Assembly: GCA_030678995.1 (NCBI GenBank)
Contig: JAUXTQ010000032.1
Span: forward strand, 1-50,295
Direction of reading: 5' to 3'
DNA: 50,295 bases
Origin: Caulobacter sp.
GTDB lineage: Bacteria; Pseudomonadota; Alphaproteobacteria; Caulobacterales; Caulobacteraceae
The notes beneath the pieces are model-generated. The model ran no database searches, was not told where the DNA came from, and was given only the letters and a program-made list of their open reading frames with translations. Made by a program: the position numbers and the translations under genes. Each line of letters opens with the position of its first letter. Position 1 is the stretch's first letter. Shown piece after piece: positions 1 to 9,697 of this stretch.

Positions 1-813
1 CGCGCCCTTGCGGCTCGCCGCGCGGGCGCGGGCGGCCAGCAGGCCGGCGTCGCGCGGCGCCTGGGACAGGGCGCGGTCATAGACGACCACCGCATCGGCC
101 CAGCGGCCACGCCGTTCAAGGAAGGCGCCGTAGTCCGGCACGAACAGGACGCCGGCTTCGCCCAGGCCCACCAGGGCCATGTAATCGGTCTCGGCCTCGT
201 CATAGCGCCTGGCGCGCTCGAACAGCTGGGCCTGACCGAGCTGGCCGAAGATCTCCACCAGCCTGTCGCCGCGCAGGTCGGGGCGGTTGAACGAGGCGAC
301 CTTGTCGCCGGCCGTCGCCGCGGCCCAGGGGCCCAGCAGGGCCGCCGCCGGGCGATGAGGCACCGTGACCTGGCCGGTGGCCAGGGTGTCCACGGCCAGC
401 TTGCCGTCGCCCTCGCCGATGCCGGCCACGACCTTGGTCAGGGCGCCCAGGCGCTGGATGACGATCCGGGTGTCGCTCTCGCTCGGCGCCAGCTGCGCGG
501 CGCGGGCGATGTCGCCGGCCATCACCGCGGCGATAAAGGCCCGCTCGCGGAAATAGGCGCCGTCGAGTCCGGCGCTCTCGGCCCGGGCGAAATAGCGGGA
601 CGCCTCGTCCGAGGCGCCGTCGTTCATCGCCGCCTGGCCGGCCAGGAACAGGCCGTAGGGCGAGACCCGCGCGCCGGTGTCAAACTCGACATCCGGGGCT
701 TCGGCGGTCTGGGCGGGCCTGAGGCCGGCCTGAGTCGACGGGTCGCCGGTGGTGGCGCAGGCGGCCAACAGGACCAGCGGGGCGAGGGCGGGCAAGGCGA
801 AACGCAGCTTCAT
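1..813 (-). CDS. TPR-like lipoprotein, 3' end beyond the window
   Basis: The reading frame is open from an ATG at 813 to the left edge, giving at least 271 residues. The N-terminus is a short lipoprotein signal: a basic start, a hydrophobic stretch and the lipobox LLAAC with Cys19. The mature part is rich in Ala, Leu, Arg and Tyr pairs in helical repeats (for example AADEASRYF-like and RRYDEAETDY-like segments) typical of tetratricopeptide repeats. It probably acts as a scaffold anchored to the inner face of the outer membrane; no enzymatic motif is visible. It lies 178 bases downstream of the ETF-QO gene on the same strand, separated by a palindromic repeat, so it may be transcribed separately. 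The TPR call is from pattern only; the lipoprotein signal is clear. Confidence 0.75.
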   Translation of the reverse strand, partial: MKLRFALPALAPLVLLAACATTGDPSTQAGLRPAQTAEAPDVEFDTGARVSPYGLFLAGQAAMNDGASDEASRYFARAESAGLDGAYFRERAFIAAVMAGDIARAAQLAPSESDTRIVIQRLGALTKVVAGIGEGDGKLAVDTLATGQVTVPHRPAAALLGPWAAATAGDKVASFNRPDLRGDRLVEIFGQLGQAQLFERARRYDEAETDYMALVGLGEAGVLFVPDYGAFLERRGRWADAVVVYDRALSQAPRDAGLLAARARAASRKGA

Positions 814-873
814 ACCCTCACCTTGCCGCAATCTGTGGCGCGGGCAAGGCGCCTCACCTCTGAAGGCGAATTT

Positions 874-990
874 GTCCTTCGAGACGCTCGCTTTAGGCTC
901 GCTCCTCAGGATGACGCAGAGGAGCGGGCGGCACAGGTGTCCGTCATGGTGAGGAGCGGACCCTCAGGTCCGCGTCTCGAACCACGCACC
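874..990. repeat. Palindromic intergenic repeat (TCGAGACGC / GGAGCG type)
   Basis: Two half-elements face each other. The left part contains CCTTCGAGACGC and GCTCCTCAGGATGAC; the right part contains GTCATGGTGAGGAGCG and GCGTCTCGAA. Together they form an imperfect hairpin of about 115 bases between the ETF-QO stop and the TPR gene. Similar motifs are common extragenic palindromes in alphaproteobacteria. It may end ETF-QO transcription or protect mRNA 3' ends; that role is inferred. Confidence 0.6.
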
Positions 991-991
991 C

Positions 992-2665
992 CTACATGTT
1001 CGGATAGTTCGGCCCGCCGCCGCCTTCCGGGGTGGTCCAGACGATGTTCTGCGACGGGTCCTTGATGTCGCAGGTTTTGCAGTGGACGCAGTTCTGGGCG
1101 TTGATCTGGAACTTCGGATTGTTCCCGGCCTCGTCGTACAGCACCTCATAGACCCCCGCCGGGCAGTAGAGCCGGGCCGGCTCGCCATAGAGCGGCAGGT
1201 TGACGTTGATCGGCACGGAAGGGTCCTTCAGCGTCAGGTGCGCCGGCTGGTCCTCTTCGTGGTTGGTGGCCGAGAGGAACACCGAGCTCAGCTTGTCAAA
1301 GCTGATCACGCCATCAGGCTTGGGATAGGCCAGCTGCGGATAGTCCTTGGCCAGCCCCGTCGAGGCGGCGTCGGTCTTGCCGTGCTTGATCGTGCCGAAG
1401 AAGGAGAACCCGCCCAGCAGGTGGGTGCACCACATGTCGAACCCGCCCAGGGCGATGCCCAGGAAGGTGCCGAATTTGCTGAGCAGCGGCTTGGCGTTGC
1501 GGACGACCTTCAGCTCCCTGGCCACCCAGCTCTGCTCGAAGGCGGTGGTGTAGCCGGTCAGCTCGTCGCCCTCGCGGCCGGCCTGCAACGCCGTGAAAGC
1601 CTCCTCGGCCGCCAGCATGCCGGTCTTCATGGCGTTGTGGCTGCCCTTGATGCGCGGCACGTTCACGAAGCCCGCCGAACAGCCGATCAGCACGCCACCC
1701 GGGAAGGTCAGTTTCGGAATCGACTGCCAGCCGCCCTCGGTGATGGCCCGGGCGCCGTAGGCGATACGCCGGCCGCCTTCGAGGTAGGGCAGCACCGAGG
1801 GGTGATGCTTGAACCGCTGGAACTCGTCGAACGGCGACAGCCACGGGTTCTTGTAGTTGAGGTGCACCACGTAGCCGATGGACACGTAGTTGTCCCCGAA
1901 GTGGTACATGAAGCTGCCGCCGCCGGTCTTCGAGTCCAGCGGCCAGCCGGTGGTGTGCTGCACAAGGCCCGGCTTGAAGTTGGCGTCCGGCACCTGCCAG
2001 AGTTCCTTGATGCCGATGCCGAACTTCTGCGGCTCCTTGCCGGCGCGCAGATCGAATTTCGCTTCCAGCTGTTTGGCCAGCGAGCCGCGCACGCCCTCGG
2101 CGATGAACACATACTTGCCGTGCAGCTCCATGCCCGGCTGGTAGTCGCCCTTGTGATGGCCGTCCTTGCCGATGCCGACGACGCCGACGACGACGCCCTT
2201 CACCGAGCCGTCCTCGCGGAACACCAGCTCGGAGGCGGCGAAGCCAGGATAGATCTCGACGCCGAGGGTCTCGGCCTGGCCGCCCAGCCAGCGGGTCACA
2301 TTGGCCAGGGAGCCGATGTAGCAGCCGTGGTTGTGCATGAACGGCGGCATGATGAACATCGGCAGGTCGAGTTCGCCCATCGGGCCGAGGATGAGAAACT
2401 TGTCCCGCGTCACCGGCGTCTCAAGTGGCGCGCCCTGTTCCTTCCAGTCGGGGATCAGCTCGTTCAGGGCCTTGGGGTCCAAAACCGCCCCGGACAGGAT
2501 GTGGGCGCCGACCTCGGAGCCCTTCTCCAGCACCGCCACCGAAACCTCGGTCCCGGCCTTCTCGGCCAGCTGTTTGAGCCGGATCGCCGCCGCCAGGCCC
2601 GCCGGACCGCCGCCGACGATGACGACGTCGTACTCCATGGACTCGCGTTCGACAGCTTCGGTCAT
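992..2665 (-). CDS. Electron transfer flavoprotein-ubiquinone oxidoreductase
   Basis: A 557-residue protein that passes electrons from reduced ETF to ubiquinone at the inner membrane, linking acyl-CoA and amino-acid dehydrogenases to respiration. The FAD-binding motif VVIVGGGPAGLAAA begins near residue 14. The C-terminal ferredoxin-like domain has CPAGVYEV followed by CVHCKTCDIKDP, giving the four cysteines for a [4Fe-4S] cluster. The end, GGGGPNYPNM, is the usual family terminus and the length is typical. The ATG at 2665 follows a GGGGAA-type ribosome site. An acyl-CoA dehydrogenase elsewhere in the window (28.0-29.2 kb) could be one of its electron sources through ETF. Identification is secure. 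Confidence 0.97.
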   Translation of the reverse strand: MTEAVERESMEYDVVIVGGGPAGLAAAIRLKQLAEKAGTEVSVAVLEKGSEVGAHILSGAVLDPKALNELIPDWKEQGAPLETPVTRDKFLILGPMGELDLPMFIMPPFMHNHGCYIGSLANVTRWLGGQAETLGVEIYPGFAASELVFREDGSVKGVVVGVVGIGKDGHHKGDYQPGMELHGKYVFIAEGVRGSLAKQLEAKFDLRAGKEPQKFGIGIKELWQVPDANFKPGLVQHTTGWPLDSKTGGGSFMYHFGDNYVSIGYVVHLNYKNPWLSPFDEFQRFKHHPSVLPYLEGGRRIAYGARAITEGGWQSIPKLTFPGGVLIGCSAGFVNVPRIKGSHNAMKTGMLAAEEAFTALQAGREGDELTGYTTAFEQSWVARELKVVRNAKPLLSKFGTFLGIALGGFDMWCTHLLGGFSFFGTIKHGKTDAASTGLAKDYPQLAYPKPDGVISFDKLSSVFLSATNHEEDQPAHLTLKDPSVPINVNLPLYGEPARLYCPAGVYEVLYDEAGNNPKFQINAQNCVHCKTCDIKDPSQNIVWTTPEGGGGPNYPNM

Positions 2666-2693
2666 GGTTCAGTTCCCCTTCGCGCCTTACGGT

Positions 2694-2723
2694 CTTATTC
2701 GAAGGCGACGCAGGGGCGGTCAA
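2694..2723 (-). promoter_or_regulatory. Candidate promoter for the ETF-QO gene
   Basis: On the minus strand, TTGACC (2718-2723) is followed after 18 bases by AATAAG (2694-2699), about 30 bases before the ATG at 2665. The -35 box is good; the -10 box is poor. Low confidence. Confidence 0.3.
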
Positions 2724-2821
2724 GCGGGAATAGGTGTCGGCCCCTGGCCAATCAGAGCGGCCAACAGAGGATGCCGCTGTTCCGCGAACGGATTGACCAC
2801 TGCAACAAGTCCGGCGAGGGC

Positions 2822-3028
2822 CTATCGCCGATGCCGCAACGCCACCAACTCCCCGCTCTCCGACTGCAGCAGGACCTCGACCCGGTGGCCGGACAGGAAG
2901 GCCTCCCGGGCCAGGTTGCCCGCGGCGATCAGGGCCAGATCGCGGCTGGCGAAATGGCCCATGGCGCGGCGCGCGCCGACGACCTTCCATTCGACCCCGA
3001 CCAGGACCACGGCGTAGCTGAAGCTCAT
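2822..3028 (-). CDS. Small conserved-looking hypothetical protein
   Basis: A 68-residue protein starting MSFSYAVVLVGVEWKVVG. The ATG at 3028 is chosen because GGAGGGG lies five bases upstream; an ATG at 3049 that overlaps the stop of the preceding gene as ATGA is the alternative. The pattern of a short beta strand, W-K-V, a helix with AAGNLAREAF and a final strand VEVLLQSESGEL resembles small alpha/beta proteins of the DUF2188 kind, but I do not recognise the family. No signal peptide or membrane segment is present, so it is probably cytoplasmic. It is coupled to the upstream small gene. Codon use is normal for the region (GC-rich third positions). Confidence 0.65.
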   Translation of the reverse strand: MSFSYAVVLVGVEWKVVGARRAMGHFASRDLALIAAGNLAREAFLSGHRVEVLLQSESGELVALRHRR

Positions 3029-3045
3029 GCGCCCCTCCATCACGA

Positions 3046-3270
3046 TCATATCCACCGGTTCGCCCGCCCGCGGGGGCAAGAGCAGAGGCCGGCGAGGTCC
3101 AGGTAATAGGCGTGCAACAGGCGTCCGAAGCGCGTGCAGCCCTCGGCCTCGTCTTCAAGGCGGGCCAGGCGCTTCCAGACACAACCGCCCGTGAGACAGA
3201 CCGAATGGCGGCCGGCCGGATCGCGGAGTGTGACGGCTTCGATGCCGCGCCTGTTCAATCCTGGGCCCAA
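3046..3270 (-). CDS. Small Cys-containing hypothetical protein, TTG start
   Basis: This frame gives 74 residues and ends in a TGA that overlaps an ATG of the next gene (ATGA). I place the start at the TTG at 3270 because AGGAGG lies exactly six bases upstream. The protein has five cysteines (SVCLTGGC, EGCTRF, LCSCPRG), an acidic-basic helix around KRLARLEDEAEG, and third codon positions that are almost all G or C, as expected of a real gene here. The spacing of the cysteines could bind a metal, but no known motif is matched. It would form a two-gene unit with the 68-residue protein downstream. A frame on the opposite strand over the same bases lacks comparable start signals. Confidence 0.5.
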   Translation of the reverse strand: MGPGLNRRGIEAVTLRDPAGRHSVCLTGGCVWKRLARLEDEAEGCTRFGRLLHAYYLDLAGLCSCPRGRANRWI

Positions 3271-3402
3271 AACACGCCTCCTTGCGGGGCCCCCGACACC
3301 CGCATCATGGCAGGGCAAGCTCAACCGACCGTGAAGAGACATGGTTGACACAACCCTTGATGACACTAGCCCTGTCGCCTGCCCGGGGGTTAAGTCACCC
3401 AC

Positions 3403-4212
3403 GTGACCCACGCCGATGCCAAAGCCGTCGAAAGCGCCCTCGCCTTCTGGGCGGAAGCGGGCGTGGACGCCTGCTACGCCGATCAGCCCGTCGACCGGCT
3501 GGCCGAGGGCGCGGCGCGGTTGAAGGCGAAGGCGGTGACCCCGCGGGTGGTCGCCACCGCCGCGCCCGCCGCCCGTCAGGCGGCCCCCGATGTTTCCGGG
3601 GCCGTCGAGCAGGCCCGGGCCATGGCCGCCGAGGCCCTGACGCTGGAAGCCCTCGCCGCCGCCATCGCCGCCTTCGACGGCTGCGGCCTGAAGTTCGAGG
3701 GCGCCAAACAGGCGGTGTTCTCGCGCGGCGCGGCCGACGCCCCGGTGATGGTCATCGGCGAAGGCCCCGGCGGCGAGGAAGACGCCCGCGGCGAGCCGTT
3801 CGTCGGCAAGGCCGGCCAGCTGCTCGACCGGATGCTCGAGGCCGCCGGCCTGAAGGACCGGGTTTTCATCACCAACACCGTCTTCTGGCGCCCGCCCGGC
3901 AACCGCACCCCGACCCTGGCCGAACAGGCCGTCTGCGCGCCGTTCCTGCACCGGGCGATCGCCCTGGTTCAGCCGAAGATGCTGCTGTTGGCCGGCGGGG
4001 CGGCGGCCAAGTCGGTGCTACAGCGGGAGGAAGGCATCCTCACCCTGCGCGGCCGCTGGTTCGAGTGGCATGACGAGGACGGGACGGTGCTGCCCGCCCT
4101 GCCGACCCTGCATCCGGCGTTTCTGCTGCGCCAACCGGCGGCGAAGAAGAAGGCCTGGCTGGACTTGCTGACCCTGACCGAGCGGCTGGATCGGCCGGGG
4201 CGGCCGGATTAG
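3403..4212 (+). CDS. Uracil-DNA glycosylase, family 4-like
   Basis: A 269-residue base-excision repair enzyme that removes uracil from DNA. Residues 119-130 (GEGPGGEEDARG) followed by PFVGKAGQLL form motif 1 of the SPO1/family 4 group; HPAFLLRQP at 227-235 is motif 2. The first 90 residues are Ala-rich and poorly conserved. Family 4 enzymes usually hold a [4Fe-4S] cluster with four cysteines. Here Cys94 and Cys168 are at two of those positions, but the partners appear replaced, by Lys97 in CGLK and Trp152 in FWRPPGNR, so cluster loss is likely. Start is GTG at 3403; a TTGACA at 3345-3350 may be part of the promoter. It is divergent from the small gene pair. Confidence 0.88.
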   Translation: MTHADAKAVESALAFWAEAGVDACYADQPVDRLAEGAARLKAKAVTPRVVATAAPAARQAAPDVSGAVEQARAMAAEALTLEALAAAIAAFDGCGLKFEGAKQAVFSRGAADAPVMVIGEGPGGEEDARGEPFVGKAGQLLDRMLEAAGLKDRVFITNTVFWRPPGNRTPTLAEQAVCAPFLHRAIALVQPKMLLLAGGAAAKSVLQREEGILTLRGRWFEWHDEDGTVLPALPTLHPAFLLRQPAAKKKAWLDLLTLTERLDRPGRPD

Positions 4213-4221
4213 CGCCCATTC

Positions 4222-4315
4222 TGTCATCCCGGCCGCAGCGCAGCGGAGAGCCGGGACCTAGATTCGGCTTGGATTCGTTCTGGGTCCCGGATCGGCTACG
4301 CCGTCCGGGATGACA
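4222..4315. repeat. Extragenic palindrome between convergent genes
   Basis: An inverted repeat with outer arms TGTCATCCCGG and CCGGGATGACA, and inner arms AGCCGGGACCT and GGGTCCCGG, spans the gap between the convergent glycosylase and flavin reductase genes. Such TGTCATCCCGG elements are frequent extragenic palindromes in alphaproteobacteria. It could also act as a bidirectional transcription stop; there is no clear U tract. Confidence 0.65.
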
Positions 4316-4323
4316 CAGAGGGG

Positions 4324-5424
4324 TCAGGCCGGGACAGTCTCTTCCTCCGCCACGAAGCCCTTCCAGGCCTGCATGTAGGTGACGAACCTGTCGCTCAGCC
4401 CCTCGGCCCGCAGGTGTTCGCGGGTCACCGGCAGGGTGATCGGCCGGAACGCCGGATCGGCCGCCGCCCGTTTCGGCCAGTCATGGTGCAGGATCGCGCC
4501 CCGGCCGATCAGGACGAAGTCGCAGCCCTGCTCCAGGCACCACTCCGCATCCGCCGGCGTCATCACCTTGCCGGCCACGCCCAGGCGCGCCGCGCCCCGC
4601 TCCAGGCCGGTGAACAGGCTGATCAGGCTCTTGTCCTTGTAGGCCTCGTCCATCGGCGCCTTGCGCACATCCCACAGGGACATGTCGAGGTAGTCAATCA
4701 GGCCCTCCGTCATCAGCCGTTGGGCCAGGTCGCGGATCTCGCCGGTGTCCAGGCCGAACCGCTCCGGCGACAGGCGCAGGCCCAGCTGGAAGTCGGGCCC
4801 GCAGCGCTCGCGCACGCCCTTGAGGATATCGACCACGATCCGCGCCCGGTTCTCCGGCGAGCCGCCCCATTGGTCGGTGCGCTGGTTGACCTCGGGGCTG
4901 AGGAACTGGGCCAGCACATAACCGTGGGCGCCGTGGATCTCGACGCCGTCGAAGCCGGCCGTCTGCGCCCGCGCGGCCCCGGCGATGAAGTCCTCCACCA
5001 GCTGCTCGACCTCGGCGCCGGTCAGGGCGCGGGCCTTGAACTCCTCGTTATCGGACGGGCAAACCGGGGTCTCGCCAATCAGCTCCGCCGGCGAGCGCAT
5101 GCCGGCGTGGTGCAGCTGGACCACCGCCACGCTGCCCTGGGCCTTGATGGCGGCGGCCAGGCGGGTAAGGCCTTCCAGATGGTCGTCCGACCAGCAGCCC
5201 ATCTGGCCCGGGAACCCCTGGCCGTTGCGCTGGATGTGGGCCGCGCAGGTCATGGTCAGGCCAAAGCCGCCTTCCGCCCGCATGGTCAGCCAGCGGAATT
5301 CCTCGTCCGACATCCGGCCGTCGTCATGGCTCTGGGTGTTGGTCAGGGGCGCCAGCATCAGGCGGTTCTTCATCGCCGGGCCGTGGGCGAAGGTCAGCGG
5401 CGTGAACAGGGGCGAGGAGGACAT
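4324..5424 (-). CDS. NADH:flavin oxidoreductase, old yellow enzyme family
   Basis: A 366-residue FMN-dependent TIM-barrel reductase. Family marks are MKNRLMLAPLTNTQ near residue 18, VVQLHHAG, the catalytic region EIHGAHGYVLAQFLSP, then NQRTDQWGGSPENRARI, and the C-terminal FMN-phosphate site FVLIGRGAILHHDW. No extra FAD or Fe-S domain is attached, so it belongs to the short class that reduces activated alkenes with NAD(P)H. The natural substrate cannot be told from the sequence. It stands alone on the minus strand, bounded by a palindrome downstream and a long inverted repeat upstream, so it probably has its own promoter near that repeat. Confidence 0.93.
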   Translation of the reverse strand: MSSSPLFTPLTFAHGPAMKNRLMLAPLTNTQSHDDGRMSDEEFRWLTMRAEGGFGLTMTCAAHIQRNGQGFPGQMGCWSDDHLEGLTRLAAAIKAQGSVAVVQLHHAGMRSPAELIGETPVCPSDNEEFKARALTGAEVEQLVEDFIAGAARAQTAGFDGVEIHGAHGYVLAQFLSPEVNQRTDQWGGSPENRARIVVDILKGVRERCGPDFQLGLRLSPERFGLDTGEIRDLAQRLMTEGLIDYLDMSLWDVRKAPMDEAYKDKSLISLFTGLERGAARLGVAGKVMTPADAEWCLEQGCDFVLIGRGAILHHDWPKRAAADPAFRPITLPVTREHLRAEGLSDRFVTYMQAWKGFVAEEETVPA

Positions 5425-5447
5425 CCGGGATCAGGCTTTCATCAGGG

Positions 5448-5524
5448 AAATCAGGGGACAGTTTACTCATTTCCAGTGCAGGCGGCCCCGCGATGCCGGA
5501 AATGAGTAAACTGTCCCCTGATTT
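5448..5524. repeat. Long perfect inverted repeat, REP/RAYT type (copy 1)
   Basis: Two perfect 27-base arms (5448-5474 and 5498-5524) flank a 23-base loop. The arm contains GGGGACAGTTTACTCATTTCC. It shares the core GACAGTTTAC plus ATTTC with the inverted repeats at 24879 and 37955, whereas the loops are unrelated. It lies between two co-oriented genes and its right arm ends on the first base of the permease stop codon. The arms resemble repeats associated with REP tyrosine transposases; no transposase gene is present here. Confidence 0.85.
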
Positions 5525-6284
5525 CAGGCTTTCATCTTGTAGCCGGTGGCGAAAATCCACCGGATGGTGAGGAGGCAGAGCACCAGGAAGCCGACCGTGG
5601 CCGCCAGGCTGATGCCGATGTTGACGTCGGCCTTGCCGTAGAAGGCCCAGCGGAAGCCGCTGATCAGATAGACCACCGGGTTGAACAGGGTGATCTTCTG
5701 CCAGAGCGGCGGCAGCATGCTGATCGAGTAGAAACTGCCGCCGAGGAAGGCCAGCGGCGTGATGATCAGGGTCGGCACGATCTGCAGCTTCTGGAAGTCG
5801 TCGGCCCACAGACCGATGATGAAGCCGAACAGGCTGAAGGTGACGGCGGTGAGCACCAGGAAGGCCAGCATCCAGACGGGATGGGCGATCTCGAACGGCA
5901 CGAACAGCCGCGCCGTGACCAGGATCAAAAGCCCCAGCAGCACCGACTTGGTCGTGGCCGCGCCGACGTAGCCGACCACCGTCTCGATCCACGAGACCGG
6001 CGAGGACAGCAGCTCGTAGATCGTCCCCGACCACTTGGGCATGTAGATGCCGAACGAGGCGTTGGAGATGCTCTCGGTGAGGATCGACAGCATGATCAGC
6101 CCGGGCACGATGAAGGCGCCGTAGCTGACCCCGTCGATGGCCGTCATGCGGCTGCCGATGGCCGAACCGAAGACCACGAAATACAGCGAGGTCGAGATCA
6201 CCGGCGCCAGGATGGACTGCATCAGGGTGCGGAACCAGCGGGCCAGCTCGAAGCGGTAGATGGCCTTCACGCCATGGAAATTGA

Positions 6285-6288
<4 letters not shown>
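5524..6288 (-). CDS. ABC-2 type transporter permease
   Basis: A 254-residue membrane protein starting [18 protein letters not shown]. Five to six hydrophobic segments are visible, including a stretch near [13 protein letters not shown], one near [11 protein letters not shown], and a long one around [21 protein letters not shown]. The [17 protein letters not shown] segment followed by [12 protein letters not shown] is characteristic of the YadH/NodJ-like ABC-2 exporter family. The ATG at 6288 overlaps the stop of the ATPase gene (ATGA), so the two are translationally coupled and form one exporter. The substrate is unknown; members export polysaccharides, lipids or drugs. Confidence 0.93.
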
Positions 6289-7208
<920 letters not shown>

Positions 7209-7368
7209 AGAAATCCCCCGTTCGCCGACCGCAGATAGTGGTCCGGACGCCAAAGGGCCAGTCCCTCCTGACGCGCGAACCGGCTTCCCTACCGGCGCCC
7301 GCCCCGTTAGCCTGCCGGCTGCATCGGGAAAGGGACCGCGCCCTCCAAAGGGGCTTGCGGCAGACAGC

Positions 7369-9021
7369 ATGACGGCGGGACCGCGTACGCTGGTCGTGGC
7401 TCTGACCATGATGGCGTTGGCGATCTTTTCAGGGGGAACGGCGCTGGCGGCGGGACCGGAGGTCCTCTCGCCGATGGATGAGCGCGCCTATCGCGAGGCC
7501 TTCGCGGCCAGCCAGCGCGGCGATTTCGAGGACGCCGAGGCGGCCATGGCGCGGATCAAGGACCGCGCCCTGGCCGGACGCCTGGCCTTCGAGAAGCTGA
7601 TGCACCCCGCCGCCTACACCGCCACCTATGCCGAGCTGACCGCCTGGCTGAAGACCTATGGCGACCAGCCGGGGGCGGAACGGATCTACGCGCTCGCCAT
7701 CAAGCGCAAGCCCGCCGGCGCGGCCGATCCGAAGCCTCCCGCTTTCATGGAAGTCTCGCGCCTGTGGGGTCGGGTGGAGTCCGCCTCCAGCCTGGCGGGG
7801 GGACCGGCCAGCCCCGACCGCGGCAGGGCGGCGCGGGAGGCCTACTATTCCGGCGACGCCACACGGGCGCTGGCCCTCGCGCCGGCCGCCGGCGAGCGCT
7901 GGGTGGCGGGCCTGGCGGCCTGGCGGCTGTCACGGTTCGAGGAGGCCCGGGGCTATTTCCGTGCGGTGGCGATCGACGAGAACCAGGACGACTGGCTGCG
8001 CGCCGCCGGGGCCTTCTGGGCCGCGCGGGCCTCGACCAGACTGGGCGAGGCGGATCAGGCCGCGGCGTTCCTGCGCATGGCGGCCCGGGCCCCGCAGACC
8101 TTCTATGGCATGATCGCCCAGCGGGCCCTGGAGCTGCAGGGCGCGCGCCTGGGCGCCGGACCTGGCGACTGGCGGCCGGCCCTGGCCGGGGCGATCAGCG
8201 ACTACGGCTACACCCGCGTGGCGACCGAACCGGCGCGGCCGGCCATCGAGAGCTTCGTCCGGGACGACCGACGCGCTCACCGCGCCACGGCCCTGATGCA
8301 GATCGGTCGGGCCGCCGACGCCGGGCTCGAGCTGCGCGCGGGCCTGACCCTGGCGAAGACTCCGGCCGAGCGCCAGCAGTGGCAGGCCCTGGTGTTGGCT
8401 CTCAACGCCCCGCTGACCACCGCGGCCGACGCGGCGCCGCCGCCCTCGGCGCGACGGCCGCCGACGCGGCGGCCGCCGGAGACCTATCCCGCGCCGGAGC
8501 TCTGGCCCGAGGGCGGCTTCACCCTCGACAAGGCGCTGGTCTATGCCCTGGTCTGGAAGGAGAGCCGGTTCAACAGCTTCGCCGTGTCCGGCGCCGGGGC
8601 CATGGGGCTGATGCAGGTGCGCCCCGTCGCGGCCGCGCGGGCCGCCGGGGACGACAAGCTGCTGCTCAATCCCATGCCCCTGCTGGACGCCCCGACCAAC
8701 CTTCGGGTCGGTCAGGACTATTTCATCTGGCTGATGGAGCGCGCCCTGGGCGGCGGGGCCGAGGCCTATGACATCCTGCGCGCGGTGGCTGCGTACAACG
8801 CCGGCGCCGGGACGGTGCTCAACACCATCAAGAAGCTCGGCGGCGGCGAGGTCGACAGCCTGCTGCTGATGGAAAGCCTGCCGGCGCTGGAGACCCGCGA
8901 CTACGTCGAGAAGGTGATGGTCGCCTACTGGACCTACAAGCAGCGCTTCGGCGGCGAGACCCATACGCTGGATGCGTTGGCCAGGGGTGAGCGGATCATC
9001 GATATCCGGCTGGATCGGTAG
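7369..9021 (+). CDS. Periplasmic soluble lytic transglycosylase, Slt70-like
   Basis: A 550-residue secreted enzyme that cleaves the glycan strands of peptidoglycan. The ATG at 7369 gives a signal peptide ([16 protein letters not shown], then ALAAGP). Residues about 40-370 are an Ala/Arg-rich helical superhelix with alternating helices such as [19 protein letters not shown], as in the doughnut domain of Slt70. The C-terminal SLT domain holds the catalytic glutamate in WKESRFNSF (about residue 399), then AMGLMQVRP and [13 protein letters not shown] Pro/Arg-rich linker ([10 protein letters not shown]) separates the domains. It reads away from the ABC exporter genes and is followed by a composite repeat. 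Confidence 0.93.
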   Translation: MTAGPRTLVVALTMMALAIFSGGTALAAGPEVLSPMDERAYREAFAASQRGDFEDAEAAMARIKDRALAGRLAFEKLMHPAAYTATYAELTAWLKTYGDQPGAERIYALAIKRKPAGAADPKPPAFMEVSRLWGRVESASSLAGGPASPDRGRAAREAYYSGDATRALALAPAAGERWVAGLAAWRLSRFEEARGYFRAVAIDENQDDWLRAAGAFWAARASTRLGEADQAAAFLRMAARAPQTFYGMIAQRALELQGARLGAGPGDWRPALAGAISDYGYTRVATEPARPAIESFVRDDRRAHRATALMQIGRAADAGLELRAGLTLAKTPAERQQWQALVLALNAPLTTAADAAPPPSARRPPTRRPPETYPAPELWPEGGFTLDKALVYALVWKESRFNSFAVSGAGAMGLMQVRPVAAARAAGDDKLLLNPMPLLDAPTNLRVGQDYFIWLMERALGGGAEAYDILRAVAAYNAGAGTVLNTIKKLGGGEVDSLLLMESLPALETRDYVEKVMVAYWTYKQRFGGETHTLDALARGERIIDIRLDR

Positions 9022-9032
9022 ACCCTTCTCTT

Positions 9033-9192
9033 ACCTCCCCCACTTGGGGGAGGGGACCATGCGAAGCATGGTGGTGGGGGAGGCGCGGTGGTTAATCGGC
9101 GAAGAGCGGTCGGTCCGGACGTCCCGGCCACCACCGGCGCCTCCCACTCCACCACCCTTCGAGTGGCCCCCCTCTCCCAGGTGGAAGAGGTC
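9033..9192. repeat. Composite GC-rich palindromic repeat (copy A)
   Basis: The element opens with ACCTCCCCCACTTGGGGGAG, followed by ACCATGCGAAGCATGGT. It closes with a related inverted unit, CCACCCTTCGAGTGG and CTCTCCCAGGTGGAAGAGG. It fills the whole gap between the convergent transglycosylase and glycosyltransferase genes and touches the stop codon of the latter. Related copies are at 10778, 14228, 19635 and 35343. Confidence 0.75.
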
Positions 9193-9622
9193 AGGTAATG
9201 GAAAACGCCCGGCTATCCAGCCTGCGCGGCTTCCGCAGCGGCTGACCGAAGCGGTCCCGGCGAACCAGCAGCGCCCGCGCCCCACCCCCGAACGGCCACC
9301 AGCCGCCCGCCCGGAACCGCGCCGCCCTGCCCCCGCCGTTCTGGACATGCGCCGCCGCCTCCGCGTCCCAGCCGGATTCCAGCCGCAGGGTCGGCGGCAG
9401 GATCAGCAGCCAGTCGCTCTTCGCCATCGCCACGGCCGCGTCCAGGCTGTCGGCCCGCTTCGCCCCCGCGTCCTCGGCGATTTCCAGCGTCGCGTCGGTT
9501 GAGCCGCGGTCGACGATGATCACTTCGCGCACGATGGCGTCCACCGCCGCCGGCACCAGGGCCGCGAGGCAGGCCGGCAGGGTCGCCTGGTTATTCAGGG
9601 TCTGGATGACGACGGAGATCAT
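9191..9622 (-). CDS. Small glycosyltransferase family 2-like protein
   Basis: A 143-residue protein beginning MISVVIQTLNNQATLPACL, the start of a GT-A nucleotide-sugar-binding fold. EVIIVDRGSTDATLEIAEDAGA matches the usual GT2 region VIVVDdgStD, although the first acidic residue of the pair is followed by Arg. The metal-binding DXD is not obvious: the expected region reads LILPPTLRLESGWD. The protein is roughly half the length of ordinary GT2 enzymes and lacks the acceptor half. It could be a reduced, possibly inactive member. It has its own short divergent promoter region shared with the radical SAM gene. Confidence 0.75.
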   Translation of the reverse strand: MISVVIQTLNNQATLPACLAALVPAAVDAIVREVIIVDRGSTDATLEIAEDAGAKRADSLDAAVAMAKSDWLLILPPTLRLESGWDAEAAAHVQNGGGRAARFRAGGWWPFGGGARALLVRRDRFGQPLRKPRRLDSRAFSIT

Positions 9623-9697
9623 GGCGGCATCAAGCCTGCCGTCCGCCCGGGGTCAATAGTTCTTGTTTTGTTCCAATGCCGGGTGTCTGATGCCGCC

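Noticed and set aside
1082..3106. A very long plus-strand open frame opposite the ETF-QO gene
   Set aside because: It mirrors a certain gene, has low-complexity Arg/Gly/Ala/His/Asp/Leu composition typical of antisense frames in GC-rich DNA, and matches no family. Similar long antisense frames opposite glpK, the TonB receptor, hisD and murA were rejected for the same reason.
3112..3348. Plus-strand 78-codon frame upstream of the uracil-DNA glycosylase
   Set aside because: It overlaps the minus-strand small gene at 3046-3270, which has a precise ribosome site and an ATGA link to the next gene; the plus frame has neither.
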